Translations under genes and position numbers: made by a program
Source of the DNA: a virus
Virus record (IMG/VR): IMGVR_UViG_3300031898_000018
Coordinates: 1 to 22,938 of that record
DNA: 22,938 nucleotides
Reading direction: 5' to 3' (one strand)
Shown: positions 19,956 to 22,938 of the stretch, one piece after another
How the letters are laid out: each line of letters opens with the position of its first letter
Position numbering within the stretch: position 1 is the first letter of the stretch
Notes under the pieces: generated by a model
What the model saw: only the letters and a program-made list of their open reading frames with translations
Told to the model about the DNA's origin: nothing
The model's database searches: none

Positions 19956-21185
19956 ATGTCTAAAGAATGCGAAGAAACGGGATCTGGTTTTATAGATGAA
20001 TTAATTCAAAGACTAATAAAGGACAAGCCTAAAAATTTTAGGGACGAAAAGATTAATGAATTTTTAGGCTGCCCCAAGAATAAACAGACAATTGTTGGGA
20101 AGACAGTCCCGGGTTATCTAGCGGGATTATATTCATTAGCGGTTGAATCAATAATCAAAAACCAAGATTTTTTTATTACCAATCTTAGCAGAGAAGGAGA
20201 ACAACCCCCTAGATATACAAATTGCCAAACAGGACATGGGCAAGAAGCGAATTATTTATTAGAGGGATTTTATTTCATAAAACAAGAATGCCCAATGGTA
20301 ATAGGGGTTGAGCCTGTTCCGATGGCTTTTAGTATCGAAGTTTATTTGCCAAAAAATAAAAAGAGTATCGGGATTGATTTTCTTAAAGAGATTGATATAT
20401 GGGCAAAAAAGAATAATTTCTATAAGGGCAAAGCTATTGAAGCAAAAAGGCAATACGGCGATCTTTATTTTGATTTTTTGGCTCCGATTAATAAAAACTG
20501 GGATGATATTATTTTATCAAAGACACAGATTGATGAAATATCTGAAAATATTCTGGTGCCGATAGAGCATTCTGATATTATGAGGAATCTGAATAAGACA
20601 GCTACAAGAGGTGTATTATTTATCGGTAAACCCGGAACGGGGAAAACATTGTTTTTAAAGATTCTTTGCGAAGAGGTTAAAAGCCATACTCGGATCTGGG
20701 TCTCAAGCAGCACTCTTTCAGGCAGTGTGGTTTCGCAAATATTTGATGCTGCAAGAGATTTAAAACCAAGTATTTTGATATTAGAGGATTTTGATTTAGT
20801 AGGCAGGGACAGAGAAGTATCAAATTCAGAATCTCTAGGAAATTTATTAATGGAGCTTGATGGGCAGAAAAGCAATGATGATTTGATTATTTTAATTACT
20901 AGCAATAATCCTAAGACTATTGATAATGCCCTGATGAGACCAGGGAGAATTGACAGAACAATTGAATTTCTAATCCCCGATGAGCATCAGAGATATAGTT
21001 TATTGAAATTATTTTTAAAAGAATATAAATCAAACATAGATATAAAAAAATTGGCGAAAGAGACTGATGGATATACAGGCGCTGATTTAAAGGAATTAGT
21101 AACTTCGGCAATATTACGAGCTATTAGAAGAGAACCAAAGAATCCACAAATTGTAGATAGTGATTTTAAATCACATAGTTTTTGA
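19956..21185 (+). CDS. AAA+ ATPase, BCS1/CDC48-like, 409 aa
   Basis: GGCGAG precedes the ATG. Residues 1-200 are an unrecognised N-domain with alternating strands (CPMVIGVEPVPMAFSIEVYL) that could contact a substrate. The ATPase domain has Walker A GKPGTGKT (224-231), a Walker B of the BCS1 form ILILEDFD (273-280), a sensor-1 segment ITSNNP (314-319), arginine-finger motif RPGRID (328-333), and a lid ending GYTGADLKELV (372-382). This is a classic AAA unfoldase or remodelling ring, expected to act as a hexamer. It follows the ligase gene by 34 bases. It may remodel a protein complex at DNA ends or in the head; the partner is unknown. Confidence 0.85.
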   Translation: MSKECEETGSGFIDELIQRLIKDKPKNFRDEKINEFLGCPKNKQTIVGKTVPGYLAGLYSLAVESIIKNQDFFITNLSREGEQPPRYTNCQTGHGQEANYLLEGFYFIKQECPMVIGVEPVPMAFSIEVYLPKNKKSIGIDFLKEIDIWAKKNNFYKGKAIEAKRQYGDLYFDFLAPINKNWDDIILSKTQIDEISENILVPIEHSDIMRNLNKTATRGVLFIGKPGTGKTLFLKILCEEVKSHTRIWVSSSTLSGSVVSQIFDAARDLKPSILILEDFDLVGRDREVSNSESLGNLLMELDGQKSNDDLIILITSNNPKTIDNALMRPGRIDRTIEFLIPDEHQRYSLLKLFLKEYKSNIDIKKLAKETDGYTGADLKELVTSAILRAIRREPKNPQIVDSDFKSHSF

Positions 21186-21227
21186 CAATTAAGTTTCTCT
21201 CCCTAATGGTCTTCTGAGGAGGGAGAG
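21182..21227 (+). promoter_or_regulatory. Possible promoter box and hairpin before the capsid genes
   Basis: TTGACA (21182-21187) overlaps the AAA+ stop codon; a weak TAATGG lies 16 bases further on. CTCTCCCT (21197-21204) pairs perfectly with AGGGAGAG (21220-21227), forming a hairpin at what would be the start of the transcript. Together with the terminator that follows, this could be an attenuator. The promoter part is weak. Confidence 0.3.
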
Positions 21228-21231
21228 ACAG

Positions 21232-21306
21232 AAGGCCCAAGAAAATCATAGCCCCAAAATCTAAGATTCCTAATGGGGAATTGATGCTATGACTTGGGCC
21301 TTTTTT
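21232..21306 (+). terminator. Long-stem intrinsic terminator
   Basis: AAGGCCCAAG (21232-21241) pairs with CTTGGGCCTT (21293-21302). An inner stem CATAGC (21247-21252) pairs with GCTATG (21286-21291), and GGGG (21275-21278) can pair with CCC within 21253-21255. A run of six T (21301-21306) ends the structure. It is the clearest intrinsic terminator in the window. It should reduce transcription from the ligase/AAA+ genes into the protease and capsid genes unless antiterminated. Confidence 0.8.
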
Positions 21307-21324
21307 ATTTAAGGAGGTGAAAAA

Positions 21325-22671
21325 ATGGACGAAGAAATCAGAACTTATAGCGGTTTAGAGTGCGAGATTCCTATAGCGATAAAAAGACATTACATCGAGA
21401 AAGGAGAAAAGGAAGAGGAAGAAAAGAGATGGGTGATCGAAGGATACGCTTCAATGGAAGGAGCGGATCGAAATGACCCTGTGATTATTATTTCAAGAGA
21501 GGCGATGAAAGATTCCGAAGATGACCTCAAAGAGAATTCTACCGTTTTTCTAGAGCACCAAAGATTTGAAAGAATAGGCAAAGTGCTTGATAGCAAGGTA
21601 GATAAAAAAGGTCTTTGGGTAAAGATTCTAATTAGCAAAACGGCAAAGGATGTCTGGAAACAAATTCAGGAAGGGGTATTGAATGCTCTGTCTATAGGAG
21701 CGAAAATACTCGAATCTATTAAAAAGATTGACCGAGAACTAGGCAAATTGGTCGAAATAGTGACCAAGATGGAAATTCTTGAAGTCAGTCTTGTAGGACT
21801 ACCCGCACATCCAGATACAAAAATTATTAGCTGGAGGGAAGAGGCCTTACAACCAGTATATGATTATGTTTTTAAGTCATTACAAAATTTTGAAACTAAA
21901 AATGAAGGAGGTGAAAAAGAAATGACGCAGGAAGAGATCAAAGAAGAAGCAAAAGAGGAAGAAAAAATTTCTGAGGAGATAAAAGAAGCCCCAAAAGAGG
22001 AAGAATCCGAGGTAAAGGCTGAGGAAAAAGTTGAAGAGAAAACCGAAGAAAAGGTTGAAGAAAAAATTGAGGAGAAGGTCGAGGAGAAAAAGGAAGAAAC
22101 CATAGAAAAAGTAGAAAAATCGGAAAGCGAAATCGAAGAAAAGAAAGATGCCAAATGTGATTATGAGGAAGATGAAAAGAAAAAACCCAAGAAATCCGAG
22201 GATTCCGATATAGAAGAGGCAAAATCTTCTATTGTGGGGAAGATAAAGTCTGCGATTGTCCTTCTTGAAAAAGCAGTTGAGGGGTTAGAGGCTTATTACA
22301 AAAAGCCTGAAAAATCAGAGGAAGTAGCGGATCTTAAGGAAAGGAAAAAGAAATATCCGAAGCCCGATGAGGAGTATGAAGAAGAGGAAAAAAAGAAGAA
22401 AAAGCCCAAAGAGGAATATGAAGAGTATTACAAGGAAGAAAAAAAGGCTTTGGAAGAGCTAAAAAAGTCTATTGAGGAATTATCCAAGAAGATAATCGGA
22501 GAGGACAAGGTTAAGGAGATGGCTGAAAAAATTACAAAAGATGTAATTAAAAAGCTCCCCGAGCCAGAAGAAATTAGAAAGGGGCTTGAAATTAAGGAAG
22601 AAGAAGAAAAAGAGCCAAAGGACCCAAGGAAGAGGCTGGAAAAGCATATTGAAGAAATGGTGCAAAAGTAA
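21325..22671 (+). CDS. Prohead protease fused to scaffold, 448 aa
   Basis: AAGGAGGTG precedes the ATG. Residues about 35-170 are a U35/S78-type prohead serine protease: WVIEGYASMEGADRNDP, FLEHQRFERIGKVLD with catalytic H78, GLWVKILIS, LNALSIGAKI with nucleophile S123, and ILEVSLVGLPAHP. Residues about 190-448 are almost all K and E with helical periodicity, the typical scaffold composition; the protease should cut this part out during head maturation. The end (RKRLEKHIEEMVQK) may contact the capsid protein. The gene directly precedes the capsid gene. An internal in-frame start at 21922 probably gives the scaffold alone. Confidence 0.88.
   Translation: MDEEIRTYSGLECEIPIAIKRHYIEKGEKEEEEKRWVIEGYASMEGADRNDPVIIISREAMKDSEDDLKENSTVFLEHQRFERIGKVLDSKVDKKGLWVKILISKTAKDVWKQIQEGVLNALSIGAKILESIKKIDRELGKLVEIVTKMEILEVSLVGLPAHPDTKIISWREEALQPVYDYVFKSLQNFETKNEGGEKEMTQEEIKEEAKEEEKISEEIKEAPKEEESEVKAEEKVEEKTEEKVEEKIEEKVEEKKEETIEKVEKSESEIEEKKDAKCDYEEDEKKKPKKSEDSDIEEAKSSIVGKIKSAIVLLEKAVEGLEAYYKKPEKSEEVADLKERKKKYPKPDEEYEEEEKKKKKPKEEYEEYYKEEKKALEELKKSIEELSKKIIGEDKVKEMAEKITKDVIKKLPEPEEIRKGLEIKEEEEKEPKDPRKRLEKHIEEMVQK
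21922..22671 (+). CDS. Nested scaffold protein from an internal start, 249 aa
   Basis: Inside the protease gene, in the same frame, AAGGAGGTG (21905-21913) stands 8 bases before ATG 21922 (MTQEEIKEEAKEEEK). This is the strongest ribosome site form used in the window, placed exactly between the protease domain and the charged helix region. The product would be a free scaffold lacking the protease, as with Nu3 inside lambda gene C. The composition is about half K and E with repeated EEKVEEK units. Separate expression is inferred from this site. Confidence 0.55.
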   Translation: MTQEEIKEEAKEEEKISEEIKEAPKEEESEVKAEEKVEEKTEEKVEEKIEEKVEEKKEETIEKVEKSESEIEEKKDAKCDYEEDEKKKPKKSEDSDIEEAKSSIVGKIKSAIVLLEKAVEGLEAYYKKPEKSEEVADLKERKKKYPKPDEEYEEEEKKKKKPKEEYEEYYKEEKKALEELKKSIEELSKKIIGEDKVKEMAEKITKDVIKKLPEPEEIRKGLEIKEEEEKEPKDPRKRLEKHIEEMVQK

Positions 22672-22747
22672 ATTTGATTTTGCCAATTAGTCAGCTTTAG
22701 TTCTCTTTGGAATATATCTATTCTAAAACAAAGGAGGTGATATAGAG

Positions 22748-22938
22748 ATGACTATCGACATCAAAAAGGCTCTAGATGAAAGCGAAGTTGGTGGAGTTGG
22801 AGGAGGAGTTTTAATTCCGGAAAAAATTTCTCCGGATATTCGGGACGTGCTGGATACATCGGCTCCATTAAGGGTTCTTTTAAGAAGGGTTCCTTGGTCA
22901 ACCAATTCCTATGAGTGGAATGATAGGACTGCTTTGAT
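22748..22938 (+). CDS. Major capsid protein, N-terminal part
   Basis: AAAGGAGGTGAT lies upstream of the ATG at 22748; the frame is open to the window edge (63 codons seen). The product begins MTIDIKKALDESEVGGVGGG, followed by VLIPEKISPDIRDVLDTSAP and LRVLLRRVPWSTNSYEWN. The position right after protease-scaffold and the pattern (glycine turn, then an I-P-E-x-x-S-x-x-I strand and an N-arm-like region) fit a HK97-fold capsid protein. The C-terminal majority is missing, so the call rests mostly on position. Confidence 0.65.
   Translation, partial: MTIDIKKALDESEVGGVGGGVLIPEKISPDIRDVLDTSAPLRVLLRRVPWSTNSYEWNDRTAL

Noticed and set aside
21864-22222. Minus-strand serine/phenylalanine-rich and leucine-rich frames opposite the scaffold
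   Set aside because: GAA/GAG/AAA/AAG codons give long open complementary frames without meaning; there are no ribosome sites.
1-22938. Reassigned stop codon (TAG or TGA read as an amino acid)
   Set aside because: All clear genes end at standard stops at the expected lengths, including TAG and TGA, and none needs read-through.
1-22938. Insertion sequence or transposase
   Set aside because: No transposase or integrase motif was seen in any frame; the inverted repeats flank small unknown genes only.

Overview
This window looks like part of a tailed double-stranded DNA virus (Caudoviricetes-type phage or prophage) of low GC content. The evidence is a HK97-style head-gene order: HNH nuclease, large terminase, portal, prohead protease with scaffold, and the start of a probable major capsid gene. 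Genes are tightly packed with strong Shine-Dalgarno sites (GGAGG, AGGAGGTG), use GTG and TTG starts, and encode arginine mainly with AGA/AGG. A U-tailed intrinsic terminator and sigma70-like promoter boxes favour a bacterial host, but the sequence alone does not fix the host. The standard genetic code fits every gene.

Layout. (1) Positions 1-4037: a leftward block of small genes, mostly 50-130 codons and of unknown function, several with zinc-binding cysteine pairs. Between them lie unusual non-coding blocks: a structured RNA candidate at 1266-1347, strong hairpins at 2278-2319 and 2398-2468, and two small genes each bracketed by its own inverted-repeat pair (3038-3082 with 3478-3521; 3586-3610 with 4083-4107). 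A promoter with tandem TTGACT boxes (4331-4359) probably drives this block. (2) Positions about 4110-6050: nearly 2 kb at the strand switch with no convincing gene. It holds palindromes, a CTAG/CATGATC-rich repeat field (4788-5107), four long G runs (5154-5200), large hairpins and possible gene remnants. It is the best candidate for a replication origin or control region. (3) Positions 6055-12356: rightward genes for zinc-ribbon proteins, a small two-helix membrane protein, and structural or adsorption-type proteins. The latter include a duplicated beta-domain family, a carbohydrate-binding-like C-terminus, a roughly 20-residue tandem-repeat protein and a BppU-like protein. (4) Positions 12377-15963: HNH nuclease, large terminase, portal and an XhlA-like membrane protein. 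(5) Positions 15973-21185: an insertion into the head operon of three genes that are not normal head genes. They are a PhnP-like metallo-beta-lactamase-fold hydrolase, a protein of about 1050 residues joining an ASCH-like domain, a nucleotidyltransferase-like domain, an ATP-dependent DNA ligase and a LigD-type 3'-phosphoesterase-like domain, and a BCS1/CDC48-like AAA+ ATPase. (6) Positions 21186-22938: hairpin and terminator, then a prohead protease with an in-frame internal scaffold start, then the capsid gene running off the window.

How the parts may work together. HNH, terminase, portal, protease-scaffold and capsid form the packaging and head-assembly module. The hydrolase/ligase-phosphoesterase/AAA+ set lies inside that transcription unit with overlapping or closely spaced genes, so it is expected to be expressed late with the head genes. 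It could process and seal DNA ends during or after packaging, or repair nicked virion DNA; this role is inferred. It is the most interesting system in the window.
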